Positions 1 through 12,632 of a DNA stretch of 62,790 bases are shown here, piece by piece; position 1 is the stretch's first letter, and each line of letters starts with the position of its first letter. This DNA comes from Cyclospora cayetanensis (Eukaryota; Apicomplexa; Conoidasida; Eucoccidiorida; Eimeriidae). The notes beneath the pieces were generated by a model that was not told the DNA's origin, made no database searches, and saw only the letters and a program-made list of their open reading frames with translations. The stretch is taken from the NCBI RefSeq assembly GCF_002999335.1, contig NW_020312154.1, forward strand, positions 1 to 62,790, given 5' to 3'. The position numbers were made by a program, and so were the translations under genes.

Positions 1-83
1 GAGAGTTCGCATATGTACGCAGCCGAGTAGCGAGCAACTAAGTCGCACACCGTTCCTACACTCTTTCCCACACGCGCTCTTCC

Positions 84-142
<59 letters not shown>
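1..142. other. Adapter-derived and CT-repeat contig end
   Basis: Positions 58-88 match the 33-base Illumina read-1 adapter with two single-base deletions (a T after the CCC run and an A before CGCTCTTCC). A pure CT run follows at about 89-142. Bases 1-57 match nothing I recognise and may also be technical. Genomic sequence appears to resume near 143, only about 36 bases beyond the stop codon of the first gene. The match to the adapter is seen directly; that it is contamination is inference, but natural occurrence is very unlikely. Confidence 0.85.
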
Positions 143-144
<2 letters not shown>

Positions 145-178
145 CTACTGTATACGCAAGAAACCCAATAGGTAGAGC

Positions 179-3100
179 TTACTTCGATCGCTTGAGAACA
201 TCTCGAAGAGTTTCTAGGGTTAGTCGGCCTTCTCCCTTTGAGTCAAATTTATCAAATATTTCTCGCAGCTGTTCCTCTCGCACCACTATACGTCTTGCAA
301 GGAGAGTCGATATGAATTCATTGTAGCCTACGACGGGACATTCAGAAGGAAGACATCCAGTGTGCGGTGCGTGTATGAAGCATGCGCAACAGAAAAATGT
401 AATTTTGGAGCAGGCGGAAGCACGCTTCTCTGCTTGGCGGCTGTTAGGAAGCCGAGGAGGCCCAGCGACTTAAGCTGCGTTGATGGACACATACCGATGT
501 GGCCCTGCTGATTTGCATCGATGGAATTGAAGATTTGTTCTAACTCGCTTTCAACAACTGTATATCCTGCTTCGCGCATACCTAAGGTCCAAATAAGCAC
601 ACATGGAGCACTCTGAAAAACATGAGCACCTGCGATGCAGATTTACTGTAGCAGGAAGTTGCATTTTACAGAGATTTCACATGCCCGGGAGTGGTGTTGC
701 CAAAAACACAAGCTTTGACCCACTCTGTTTCAATTCATCTACAGTAATCGTCCCTTTGCCCGTTCTATCCAATGCCTCGAACTTCTTCCGGAGTTGAATT
801 ATGTCGGTCTCGTTCAACTCCTTTGCGAGTAGCTGGAGCACGGCTTGCTTTAGCCTGTTCTGTCGTTGCCAAGAACGCAGGCCCTCAAATACAGACGGCG
901 TTAGCTGAGAGGCGCAAGTGGAACGTGTTGCAAGCAGCCTGCAAGTATGGACACACGGGGAAACCGCATTTAGTGGAAGACTGCACTGCGATGAAAGCAA
1001 TCACAGCGTTTCTTTCAAGTGCAGCATGCGCTCAAAATCAGGGCGACAAGAGGTTTCTAATTTTGTAAAGTAAGTACGATGGCCATGCACATGAAGGTAC
1101 TGCACTTCCTCGCACAAATGGAGCACGTGCTGTAAAAACCGTGCTGAGTTGCAATGTCGCTGCAAGTGATAATATGGGTGGTAACGCATATGCTTGCCAA
1201 GAATAGAAACCAGGAAGCCACTCAATAAAACGGAATTCAAGCCCTGCATGAGACATGAACTGTGGTCAATAACGGACGCACGTGAACCACGGATGCTCTA
1301 AAGCTGCCTGAGCAGAAATGCGTTTCCTTGGATTCTTCTGCATTAGCTTCTTCAGAAGGTCTTTGGCCTGCAATGTGACACACTGCCAGGCCTCACCTGC
1401 AGCACCAGATACCATTCTGTGTAGAGGATGGATACTTTCAGTGATGCATGAGCTATTTACAAGAAAAACAATGCGAGAAGGTACCCTTGGGGTGACTGGT
1501 GTGTACTGTGCTACGCACCACACATCGAGGGCTCCTCTTGGAGAATCTTGTGCTTTATTGTATGCTCGTTGTCCACACCCGGCACAAAGAAGGGGTGGTA
1601 GCCGGAAAGTAGCTATTCACCACATCAAAGAACTCAAATGGAGCACTTTACATGTTGGTAGGCATAACCACAACGCTCCTTCCCACACAGGCAAACATTG
1701 TTGGTAGCATGTAAGCACCCACTCACACTGAACCATACCGTTGAAGCACGCCATAAGACACTTTAACGCTCTCCCGACGTCACGTAAGCACAATCTGCTT
1801 CGCCAGTGTTTGTTTGAACACGGTGTCAGGGCAGGGGGAAGCACTGGACTTGGGTTCTATAAGGGAACAGGAGCAAGAAGCGGTTTGGGGCACACGTGAA
1901 CACTGAAACTGAGTACTGAAAGAGGTTGAAAGCAAGGAGACGCTTTTTGCCCATGCAACATTCGCCAAAACTTGACGCACCTGAAACATAATGATGCCCA
2001 CAGAAAACAAATCGCATTTCTCATCGTACTGCCCTCGGATCATCTCGGGGGCCATGTAATGTGGCGTCCCCGCACGCTGCATGCGGACTCTCCGTACATA
2101 CCTGAAACCACAAATCGGCACTGGAAGATGCAGGTACAGAGGAACCGTAGGGAAATTTCGCATCCACCAAATCTTCCTGGTCTTATCCGGTGTATGCACG
2201 CGGACAGCGGCCGTGCCAATGCTTAATAGGTAAACGTCTCGGCATACTACTTTGAAACAATTTTGAAACACCCACACAATAGCGGCCGAAGAGGGTAAGA
2301 AGGAAGGGGGAGGAGGTGCCACGAAGCAGGAGAGGCAAATTCTTTTTAGCATAAAAGCAAAAAGCCCCTTTCTACGGATGGCATAAAGGGTGTACGAGAA
2401 GTAAGCTAACTGATGCTGATAGGGAAAGCACAGCTACAGAAACAAGTACCAAGGGATGATATGCTTTCCGCCGATGATTGGAAACAGCTTGGCAAAAGCA
2501 GCAGTGACGCCAGAACGTCTCTCCTTGACTTCCTTTGCGGTCTCACGGAGCCGGTTCACAGTGCCGCTTAACCCAAAGTCGATGACCTGCAAGTTGAACA
2601 CAAAAAGAAAAATGTAATCATGGTGTGACGCTCACGTGGTCTTCAATAGCGCCAGGTAATGGGTGACCACACCCACTTCTGTGAGTGGAATCCCTCAGGA
2701 AGGTCTTCCCCTTGTCTCTACCCCATTTTCTCACCTTTAGCGGCGAGTCATCAGATGCATCCACGAAAAGTATGTTTTCCGGCTTCAGATCACGGTGAAC
2801 AACGCCTCGCTCATGACAGTAGGAACAGGCTGAGAGGATTTGTCTCATCCAGCCGCACATCTGCAAGGCTCACGAAGCGAAAAAGCAAAAAATGTTTACA
2901 ACACGCTCTCTGCTCAACAGCATGAACACAAATAAACACAGCGCACCCTAAGCCGCAAAAACGTGACACAATTGCATGTGTTTTTTCAAGATGTGCAGCA
3001 TTTAGAGAACAAATATTGTCCCCCCTTACACTGTTTTGTTTCATTTAAGACCCGGGACCAAAAATCTAAAAGCACTTTAATGAGATGCTCAAGATCCGGC

Positions 3101-4693
3101 AAAAGAAAAGATGAAATCTTCAAATAATCCACATTGAAGCGCTGTTGGGGCTATTGGATTGCCTCTTGCTTCTATCAAGTACAGAATTCTCGTGCCCTCC
3201 CCAGCCATCTCGTGTATGACTTGTCTGACCCTGCAGCATCCGATTTGTGAAAAAGCCAACGCTGCCTGTTCTACAGCTCTTTACGATGAAAAAAAGACAG
3301 CTCACCTGCTCCTCCGTAATTGGGCTTCTCATAACATCATAATGCTTGACGATGCGATCAAATAAGGGCCCTCCCTTGCACAGTTCAATAATGAGATAAA
3401 TCGTGTATCCGTCTTGGTATGTTTCGAAAAGCTGCAGAGAAACGACGAGATATGAGAGATTGGAAGCACAAGTGGGCGCAAAATTTTTGATAGATACTAA
3501 AACGCAGCCAGAGCAAGCGTGACCATTACTCTGTAGATTACCAACTTCTCACCTTCATAATATTTGGATGATTTAGCGCCTTTAACAATTCCACTTCCGA
3601 CTTTATAAGCTCCCACTGTTCTGGGGACTGGATAGCTGCTCAAAAATGAAAAAAACATGCAGTCCACAGCTGTGCAACCTTGACGAAATAGGTCAAATCG
3701 AGCTCCTAGGAGCCTTGAGCTTCCCTTTATTCACGATGTGCTTCTTAAGCTACACTGTTTCTGCCTGTATTTCGTAACGAGGTCGCTGATATTAAATTAC
3801 CCACTGAAATCCACAGCCCTTGAGCCAGAGTTGCAAGCACATTATTTCAAGTGCATGAGAACAAAATTGATGCTGAAATACCCGAACAGTCCGAACCTGG
3901 CGTACCAATAGTTTTGCATGCTCTATTTGCAGCAGTTTTCCGGTGCGTAACTAGTTGAACTTTGCCGAAGCTTCCCTTGCCGACGACTTTACCGAATCTG
4001 TAATCCCTGAACACTTGGCATACTCCATGGTGCGCCGGGTACATGATATGTGATGCCAGCTGCATTCACAGGAATAGGACATGATGCCTGCTTCCAAGTA
4101 AGAAACAAGCTCAGGCAGATGGTGGAGAGCGAGTCACACGACAGCCACTAACTACTGTCAATACTCACGTGACAATACAGGGTTAAGCAAGCCTCTAGAC
4201 AGCCAGACAAACGACTGGCGCCTGGGAGGTAAAATGGAATCTCAGAATTGACCAACGCATCTACCGCGATTCATGAATTGACACGGTACTAAAGGTCCCC
4301 CCGATAAGGAAACAATCACTGACAGACTTCTACAAGATCAATTCTTGAGCATCTGCCCATACATTTACAAGGCCCCCCAAGAAAATATGTGAGCATATGC
4401 ACTTCATACATCACAAGGCCCACTAATGCGTTGCATCAAAAACAACAGCCAGACAGAAAATTTCGTAAACGCACCAACACAATATTCGCTTATTCGTCAA
4501 GGCGTAATCACTAGAATGACACTGATACTCTTTTGACCCCTTATTCGAGAGTGTTCACGGCGTATAAAAGATTCCGGAGCAATGAAGACTTTACCTGGAC
4601 GCTTTGGTCAGACAGAGAGCCCCCTGCAGCTGTAACGCTGAGCTTGGATGGGTCAGAGGCTGTGGACGCATCCGTTTGTAGCGGGCCTGAAAC
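179..4693 (-). CDS. Calcium-dependent protein kinase (kinase + three C-terminal EF-hands), exons
   Basis: Minus-strand exons that join in phase: 4693-4595, 4059-3906, 3635-3553, 3431-3306, 2860-2735, 2586-2450, 2101-1981, 1612-1519, 1396-1282, 938-724, 581-495, 327-179 (TAA). Seen: Gly-rich loop GKGSFG, lysine motif ACKTI, catalytic [21 protein letters not shown] and HPWF of a CDPK/CaMK-type kinase. A junction helix and three EF-hands follow: loops [24 protein letters not shown], and a degenerate third ending in Thr rather than Glu; a fourth is missing. The family phosphorylates Ser/Thr targets on a calcium rise and controls secretion, motility and egress in Apicomplexa. Odd: about 57 residues lie between DFG and APE, roughly 30 more than usual. 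The exon at 4693 has an in-frame stop just upstream of its acceptor, so the true N-terminus lies further upstream (see 7642-8657). Which CDPK paralogue it is cannot be told here. Confidence 0.9.
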
Positions 4694-4799
4694 CTGTAGT
4701 CAAAGAACGTGCATTGCCACCAACTGCAGACTTTGAAAACACTGAAGCTCTCATTCCCTAACACCGTTGCTGTGACTGGGCAAGTTTGTATGCATGTAT

Positions 4800-4855
4800 A
4801 CATGTACGTATGTCTATATGTATGTATTTATGTGTACATGTATGTGCGTGAGTGT
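4800..4855. repeat. ATGT-type microsatellite
   Basis: Degenerate ATGT/ATGC tandem array upstream of the first certain CDPK kinase exon. The rest of 4694-5206 shows no coding signal I can support. Confidence 0.6.
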
Positions 4856-5206
4856 GGGTGCCTTGCAGCCTAGAGTCATTTTAAAACGGCCTGTGGCCAT
4901 TCGCTATGTAAAACTGGTACTTTTCCTACAGATAGCAGCAGGCACTACTTGCGTCCGCGCTCGACGCCACTAGCATCCAGTGAATAAGCAAACGTTAGAC
5001 AAATGCGGCATGGTGGCCAAAAGCTCCGTAGTGGATATGCCACGACCCCATCCCATATCTATGAGCCCCCTTAAGCCCTTGCTGCAATCCATAGATAGAG
5101 TGCGAATGCAGCTCTTTCTGTCCGACAGTTAGAATCCTGCTCGCAGCCTCTCAGGAGTTTAACTGCGTTTCGAGGCTCCTAAAATCACGATGTTGGGCGC
5201 AGCGTT

Positions 5207-6916
5207 TTACGAGGCCCCCGCACAGCCGCAGCACAGAAGCCAAGAGCAGAAGCTGGTTTCTTCCTCGACAGGCTTTTTCTCATTTTCCGCAGGAATAGGC
5301 TCCTGCTTTGGCTTGTCTTGGCCTGTAGAACACGCCTTTTCGGAGACAATAGAGCAGTCCTCTTCAGAGGGCGGAGGTTTGATTACTGGGAACGCGATCA
5401 GGGACAGATGCTGGATATTCGAGCCAGCGGCTGCCTTATTGAGGTCCTCCTGCTCCACAGACGCTTTTACTTGGGAGGCAGCATGGTAGCGGCTTCTGTT
5501 GCTAGGCGGGGCTTTTTGGTGGGTTTCTGCGTGAGATCCGATGCCTACTTTTTCCCCAATAGAGTGAACTGTCTTGTCCACCCCTCCCCTAATCGTAGCG
5601 GCAAATGCATGCAGCGATTTCTGGGCTCTGTGCGACAGAGTGTCTCTCTTTGCCCTCCCAGAGGTTGAGGAAGGGGCTGGAGCCACGTCGGAGAGCCTTA
5701 CGCCCGTGGAATCCCCCGCTACCCACGAAGCTGTCCACTCGGGTTCAATCAATTTACTGGTGGCTCGGGTTGTGAGGTTGTCTTGTTGGCTATTCCTCGC
5801 GTGAGGGCTGGTTGGGTCGTTAGATGCATCTAGTGGGGTGTGCCGTGCCGGATGTGGCAGGAAGACAGAATCCTCAGAGCTCTCCGAAAAGCAGCGCTCG
5901 TCATCGACGACATCTCCATCCGCAGCAGCAGCGACGGCGTCTCCAGCGGCACCAGTCAAAGGGTCTGTAACCCACTTCCTTGACACCTTGGGGAAAAAGG
6001 TTCTGCGGGGAGAGCAGAGGGTGGCTGGCGATGCTTCAGGGCATGGCAGCGTCAAAAACAATTGGGGTTGAAAAGAAACAACGTCGACGGTATCGCGTTG
6101 CAGCCCATCCCATCTACCGCTACTTTGGCCGCGGCTTCCGATGCAACTCGGGTGTACAGACACTGTCGCATTGCCGAGTCCACCTTCCGCAGCGGACTCG
6201 CGAGCCGTTCGTTGGGCTGCGGGAGCTCCACATCTGCTGTTTCGTTCATCATGGAGAGTCTGCATAGTGTGCATCCCTCCCGCGAGGCTTTGCCAGCGCA
6301 ATGCCCCCTGCCAAAGGTGCTGATGCTGAACGTGCTCCATCGCGTGTGGTGGATGCAGGTCTACCGTTTTTGAACGCACCAATTGCAATGAAATAAATGC
6401 AGTGGCACCTGTTTTACAAATAAGACTCCCCCTGCTGCTGACAGCAGCACTGCAGCGACTTGGGGCATCAATCGTAGCAGGCTGGACATGAAGGCTCCCA
6501 CAGCGGCAACTGCATCTGCTGCATCCACGAGGGGCCGCGGTGGGAGACTCTGATGCAGAGCTGCTCCTCATTCCTGCGTTGAACTTGGGAACTGGCTGTT
6601 GCCCTTCTCTACACTGGCAAAGCTGACGACGCTGTGTAGCTACAAGGCTTGCAGCAGATGCTACACAATTGGGCGAAGCACTTTCTTTCCTCACGACTCG
6701 CGCATCCCCCAAACTCCGAATATCGCCTCCACGCACGAAATTTAAGCTTTTGCTGAAGTTTCTGGATATGCTTTGGGGAACTTTTGGGTGATATCCCGTG
6801 AGCTGAGGATCAATCATTGACAGCAGCAAGTTCCCCGTGACTGTATGCTTCCGGTCTTCCAACGCTCTTCTATTGAAAAGCGATGCAGCTTTTACAGCAC
6901 TTGAAACGGATCTCAT
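5207..6916 (-). CDS. Unrecognised 569-aa single-exon open frame
   Basis: A 569-codon open frame from ATG at 6916 to TAA at 5207, far too long for chance. The protein is rich in Ser, Ala and Arg, with no transmembrane segment or domain I recognise. The N-terminus has a more ordered stretch (LLLSMIDPQLTGYHPKVP). The C-terminus is acidic/proline-rich, then ends in a cysteine cluster (FCSWLLCCGCAGAS) that could be palmitoylated. It lies between the EF-hand exons (7642-8657) and the kinase exons (from 4693) of a CDPK, all on the same strand. Either it is a separate gene, or part of it is a large linker exon: an acceptor AG just before CCG at 6928 and several GTA donors inside it are in compatible phase. 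Function unknown. Confidence 0.6.
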   Translation of the reverse strand: MRSVSSAVKAASLFNRRALEDRKHTVTGNLLLSMIDPQLTGYHPKVPQSISRNFSKSLNFVRGGDIRSLGDARVVRKESASPNCVASAASLVATQRRQLCQCREGQQPVPKFNAGMRSSSASESPTAAPRGCSRCSCRCGSLHVQPATIDAPSRCSAAVSSRGSLICKTGATAFISLQLVRSKTVDLHPPHAMEHVQHQHLWQGALRWQSLAGGMHTMQTLHDERNSRCGAPAAQRTARESAAEGGLGNATVSVHPSCIGSRGQSSGRWDGLQRDTVDVVSFQPQLFLTLPCPEASPATLCSPRRTFFPKVSRKWVTDPLTGAAGDAVAAAADGDVVDDERCFSESSEDSVFLPHPARHTPLDASNDPTSPHARNSQQDNLTTRATSKLIEPEWTASWVAGDSTGVRLSDVAPAPSSTSGRAKRDTLSHRAQKSLHAFAATIRGGVDKTVHSIGEKVGIGSHAETHQKAPPSNRSRYHAASQVKASVEQEDLNKAAAGSNIQHLSLIAFPVIKPPPSEEDCSIVSEKACSTGQDKPKQEPIPAENEKKPVEEETSFCSWLLCCGCAGAS

Positions 6917-6931
6917 GACCAGCGGCTTCAC

Positions 6932-7641
6932 AGGCTCTCAAACCTTTCATCCGCCATGGTGAATAAGCGGGCAAAAAGAAGGTGCAGCTTTGGGTGCCCC
7001 TGGGTAATGCCACTCATGACTATATTCTTAAGTGGCTATTTCAATCACCAGTAAATACTAGCAGCCGCAAAAATGCAACCTTTCCTTAGCTATGGCAGTT
7101 GCCTCTTTACAGCGCCTTCGCGCTCTGGAAAACAAGCGAAAAGATGCCACTAAAGTAATCGTAGACAAAATCCTAAACTAAGCTCGCACGGAAATTCCAT
7201 TCCAACAAAGGGGTAGGCAAACCCATACCTGCAAAAACCACCCAGGCAAGCAAGGATATCTCCTGTTGAGACTTTATGATGGAGCAAAATTCATCGATTC
7301 TCGCCTAGCGCATGCAGCAGTCATATATGATAATATGCCGTTGAAACACCTGGTGTCCTCCCTTTAGCGCCTCACCCCCTCCGAAATGCGTGCGAACAAT
7401 GCTGGATAGTAACCCCGCATGCATTTGCCCCGCAGTTCACACTGAGTGTCGTTGTACCAATTTATAAAAGTCATCCCAAATAGTACATTACCCTCTAGTC
7501 CCCCAGTTCTGCAGGAATGCTTGCAAGGGTCGCTGCCTGAGGGCTCTTTGGGGCACTAATGGGCGGAATTCATCCTATTCAACTGGAGTTTATGGAGGTG
7601 TTACGCCGATCACGGGGATGAAATAGCGACTGTTTGGGTAC
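6932..7641 (-). other. No recognisable gene
   Basis: Between the 569-codon frame and the EF-hand exons. Only short frames and no conserved motif seen; probably intron or spacer. Confidence 0.5.
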
Positions 7642-8657
7642 CTGAGGCTGAGGTCTCCGTTTGCTACGTTTGAGGAGCTTCTCGTAGTGGTGGGCGTGAT
7701 ACTACGAACAGTTACACACGGCGGAAGCCAGATACTTCTTACGAATAACAGCATATGCACAGGTGGAAAAGCCTAAGTAGGTGCATTTGTAGTCATTAAA
7801 AGGTACCCTGCAACACGTGTGGCGTGATGCGCATGAACCACACCAAAAACAAGCAAATAGGTATGGAAATGAACTTGACTAGAAAGACAAGCACCTGGCG
7901 GACTATGTCTTCAAACGCCTCACGATCGATTTCCCCATCTTTATCGACGTCATAGTTCCTAAACACTAAAAAAGCAAAACGCACGTCAGCAGCTGCTAAT
8001 ATGCTGTAAATAGTTTGATCGTAGGTAAAGCAAAACAGAAGAAACGAGCAAAAGAGCATACAGCAGCATCGCAACCATCACGTATGCAGTTTTCGCCACA
8101 GCCGGTCACTAAGTCTCACCTGCAGAGTACCAATCACGATCTGGTAGAGGCACGACTGGCTGCAGCCTCTTGAAAACGAACTCTAGGCCCTAACACACCC
8201 ACACAGACAAAATACCACTAGCCTCTCCAGGTGTAATGTTCTACGCGAGCTAACTTAAGAGCCAATGAGCAGTATATTCCCTGCACGCACAAACCTATGC
8301 CCGATTACCTCCAAGAAGCAATCGCCTCACTGGCTGCTCTGAAATACTTTATGCACCATGAGCGGGGCAAAGAGTTCCTGGCCAGGGTCAAATTGGCAAA
8401 AACTGGAGTATCCAAAAGCAGCGTGGCTATATTTCTACCGCAGCTGTGCAAGCGCGTGGGGCGGGAATGACTCACAGTGCCAGCTTGCATGAGGTTGACG
8501 TGATTTTTGCCGTGGCTGATTCCATTAAAAGCCTCATCAATAAGTCGTCTTATCATCTGGTCGTTATCTTCTTCGAAAGGGTCTGCAATGTGGAGTTTTC
8601 CCTTATCAAAGGAAGACATCCTCGGCAAAATACGTGTGCCTGTATTGTTCACACCGC
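7642..8657 (-). CDS. EF-hand exons, probable N-terminal part of the CDPK gene
   Basis: Four minus-strand exons join perfectly in phase: 8657-8476, 8168-8120, 7965-7895, 7701-7642, each with GT and AG borders. The peptide has an EF-hand-like half (KLHIADPFEEDNDQMIRRLI) and then a canonical loop, DVDKDGEIDREAF, with all calcium-ligand positions. A basic tail ends in phase 0 at a GTACCC donor. The kinase exon at 4693 opens in phase 0, so both parts can form one CDPK with an N-terminal EF-hand. Some apicomplexan CDPKs are known to carry N-terminal EF-hands. The first exon here is entered in phase 1, or translation starts at an internal ATG (MSSFDKGKL) near 8622. A separate EF-hand protein is the alternative. 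Confidence 0.7.
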
Positions 8658-11600
8658 CTAGAGAACAGTTTGAAAGGGGAGACAAGGGTCAGACGTAGAT
8701 ATGCACGAAGGAAGTTGTGAAGAGATATAACGCTTCTCGTGCAATGGACTTCCAGATTCCCCTCAACACCAAGACCGCACAGTCCGCAATTTCTTCGTGA
8801 GCCACGATTTTATGAGTGAAGACGGGAACGGTGGAGTGAGTCAAGTGCAAATGACTCTATGGCAACAGAATTTGAGCTCGGGTGCGACGCCTAGGCGGTG
8901 TGGAAGGACGCCGTGTGGTCCTCATTGCCCACGTAGAGCAGCATGCTGTGTTTTCTGTGGGCTTGATGTAGAATAAAGTCCAGGGGTGCACAATAGATAT
9001 GGCGCCACTGAACACGAAGGATCACCGCTACGGTCGACGTCCACACAGCGGTGCAGTAAAAAGTGGGGCCATCAAGACGCGCTATGCACTCTGTCTCACC
9101 CTAAAGGTCAGCAGGGTAAGTCGCTTAAGTCATTTCAGGCTGCCTTGCCACTGTGAGGCAGTCTAGCTTGTAAAGCGAAGACCTCCCACGAGCAGCAGCT
9201 GTTGCTGCAAGCGTGGGCAGCTACTGTGGAATGCACGGCAGTGCGACCCACTGCAATATTTCAGGGACTTGGAACAAATTCCATGAAGATTTTACACTTT
9301 CTACCGCACATTATGCGCTGCCGCCCCAAAACTCTGCAGGAACACGCCGAAACGCACCCTGGCGTACCATGTGACCTTACACACTCACGAACCAGCCGGT
9401 CAAAACAAGAGGAAAGTCACCAATGCACGAACATATAACTAAGAAATATCTTGTTGATTCAGAACTCGGAGGGAATGAATATCTGAAACCTTCGTAATTC
9501 CAGGTGTGAATGAGGGATACTCGCAAATGCAGTATGCCGTGTTCATACGGTCACCAACCTCCTTCGTGAACCAGCGTTGAATCAAGACATGACAGCTCAA
9601 AATCTTGTAGTGTTTCACCACTTCAAGCGTTACCCCTAGCATAATACGTGTTTTATAGCCCTTATGAGGTGGAAAGCAATGTTAAGGTCAGTGTGCGTGG
9701 ATTCTAATCAACGCCGGGACCGGTCCTATTGCAGTCAATTTACTGCGCACCTTACCAGTACAGTTGAAAATAAACCTGGTGGTTAATTGCCCATATAATA
9801 GATGAATGAAGAGGATAATCAGCTTACGTGGGAATTTTAGGCCTTAGTTTTGCCATTTAATATGCTAGACCAGTGCCGCGTTCTGAACTGTGTGTAGCGG
9901 TTTGTCACAAGGTGAGCAGTTACTCTATTTAAGGGGGGCCTTTAAGTAAGCCTTAATTAAGGATGAAAACATGGTCAGCTAGCACATAAGTGATGCTCGC
10001 TGCGAAGAATCGTCACCACATTACAAGACGCACAAATGTTGAACCTCTGATTAGTTACTGTACACGACTGTCCGCTACTGTGTGGATTACTCACGATGCA
10101 GCTCCGTACACCCCTGCAACCATTCCTTCCCACTAGGCCGAGAACCCTGCGCCTCTAGGACGAAGAGGGAAAAAGGCTCTTGGTTGGTATCTGGGCCAAA
10201 GCATTCCTTCACGTGTTAACTGTTTTCAGGCCGAAGGTCGCTTGCTGGAGGCCCTAATTGGAGCGCTATAGTCTAAAAGGATTTAGAACATTTATACCAA
10301 GCTTTACCTCATTTTGTCTGGTGTGTTTTAAGCTATTTGTGTGAGACGCTGCTCCACATCGCCAGGACTTGTCCAAACAACAGCTTCGCCACTTTCTACA
10401 GCACTAGTTACATGTAGCTAACAATCGAGTAAAAATTGATAAATTCGGTTTCTGTAAAAGACTAATAATAATTATTGAGCGAACAATAAAATGGAACGCG
10501 GTGGGCGTGTGTGTTGCATGCTCTGTGCAGCTAATTATGAGTGCTTAGAGCAATTACAAGGGAAAGCTACGCAAACCACAGCTATTATTCCTTCATGTTG
10601 TTACCCTGACGGGCACTGCCAGAAGAACAAGGGAGTTTTGTCCGTAAAGAAAGCTTGGTAACCTTCAAGCTATGTGTGTATTGAGTAGGTAGCTAAAGGT
10701 TTGCTTACGGAAACCTTATACGGAACAGCACTTAGTTGCCGTTCTAGTGGATTATTCCAGTGCACAGTAACGTTCGTATACATTGTGGATTCTGTGGGCG
10801 GAAATTTCCAATTTCTTAATGCGGTAATAATATATAAGTGCGCTTTCCTGCTTCAACTTTGTCAATTTTCCCAGAGCTTTTACTTGGGCTGATCTTAGCT
10901 TTTCACAATGAGTCATGGCTTAGGTAAGGGACTTAATTGTAGTATTCCCTGTTGGCACACAACTGCCTCCCCAAAAAAATAGCCACTGTTGAAATGATAA
11001 TCGCTCCAATAAACATGTCAAACGGAACACTCGTTTCTCTTCGTATACGGGTTAACAGCGAGGTATATCTGCAGCTGGCTTATCAGATCTTTTACAAACT
11101 ATCTTTCCTTCTTGCTGTCATCCTTTTCTGGTAGACATAAGCTGGTAGACGCATACGTAATCATTATGTCAGCTGACAAAAATCATTCCTTTCTACCAGG
11201 TGTGGACCTACTGCGTTCGCGACAGCTTGCAGGCTGGCCTCTGTCGCGCCAACAGGTACTGTGCCATTTCCAGCTTTCATCATCAGCGCTTAGTTGCAGG
11301 CTCAATACAGACTTAATCTAAGGATTATTGCGTGTCCTTTTGAAGTACTCTTTTCATTTCCTGCCGCTGCGCGTTCGATTTTTCTGACAGGAGGGAAGAG
11401 GGGCAGCTAACGTGGGTTGACCACCCAAAGCCTTCACAGCTAGTTGCACGTAGCACTTAGCGCCCCCTCACACATCATTGCGGCCTCCTCTACCAAGCCA
11501 ACAGTACTCTGCAATAACTAAAATGTCTGAACAGAAAACCCAACAAGGCAATTCTTTACTAATTTTGAGTTACACATGACGTGTAGTAGAATGTGTTTAT

Positions 11601-12632
11601 GCATAGCTGTTGTCCCCTACAAAAAAGGTCTCCTCGATTGAGGCGCTAACTTTGCTACCGAACACCCAAGATGAAATAAGTGCAAACACTCTATCGTGTG
11701 GCTCTTCTTTCATTCTACTCGTTGCGGAGATAGTTTGGGCTTCCCTGCTAGAATATGTGCGTGGTAGCCTTGCCTCCAAAACAGTGTCCTCTTTAACTTC
11801 AGCAAGAATACTAATATGCAGAGCAGAGAGCAGATCATCGCATTTTTTTCAAGACATTCAATGCAATCTGTTTAAGGCACTAGTCCCTTTGGTTACACCT
11901 GGCTGAGAGGCAAGCTACGGGAACCAGAGCGACTTCGTACTTCAAGCTCTGCATATATCCTCAACAACAACACAGAACCCAATTGCCATTAGGTGAAACG
12001 CGTACTGCACAATTTCAGGTAGGCGATACTGGTGTCACCTGATGGATTCACCTCATGAAGCCACGTGGAAGTCGTCCTGAAAAGATGCACTGGGCGAAGC
12101 GCGTTCTAGATTTTCTTGCTCACAAACTCGGTACCGCGCCTACAGCTTATTCTTTTGCAGAGAGTAAGTCTGAAAACAAAAATAGCAATAAAACTGTATC
12201 GGCATTGGTGAGGCGTAGTGGCTATACTTTGCCTCAGCCCGCAAGTGGCGCATGCGCAGTCCACAATGGGATGGTCAGGAGAGCAACGAAGCGCCCGATT
12301 CTGTGTTATGCCGAGCACCTTATCTGATAATATACTTGGATCTCCCATACATCTTTACCTAAAATTGATTCAACAACATCATTATGGAAGGGCGGGGTCC
12401 AGGTACTTCCTCATGAGCAAGGTGTACGACGCGGCCTTCGGCAGGGGTGCATGCACGCTTTCTTGCCTCTTGGGGTGACTTTGTCGGGCTGTATTTCGCT
12501 CAAGCGCTTCCAGCGTGTGCTTGAAGAGCGCGTGCGTCGTACAGCATCGGCGCCAATCCGAGGTTTCCTGATTCTGCTGAGACTTTGCATGCGGTTGAGT
12601 GGTCATCCAAGAAATCCTACGCCCTCTAGAGG
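8658..12632. other. Intergenic, no supported gene
   Basis: About 4 kb between the minus-strand CDPK region and plus-strand SYF1. The longest frames are about 100 codons without motifs. A minus-strand frame around 9480-9620 could be a 5' exon of the CDPK gene, but its phase does not fit the next exon. Contains the divergent promoters by position; no specific element identified. Confidence 0.5.
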
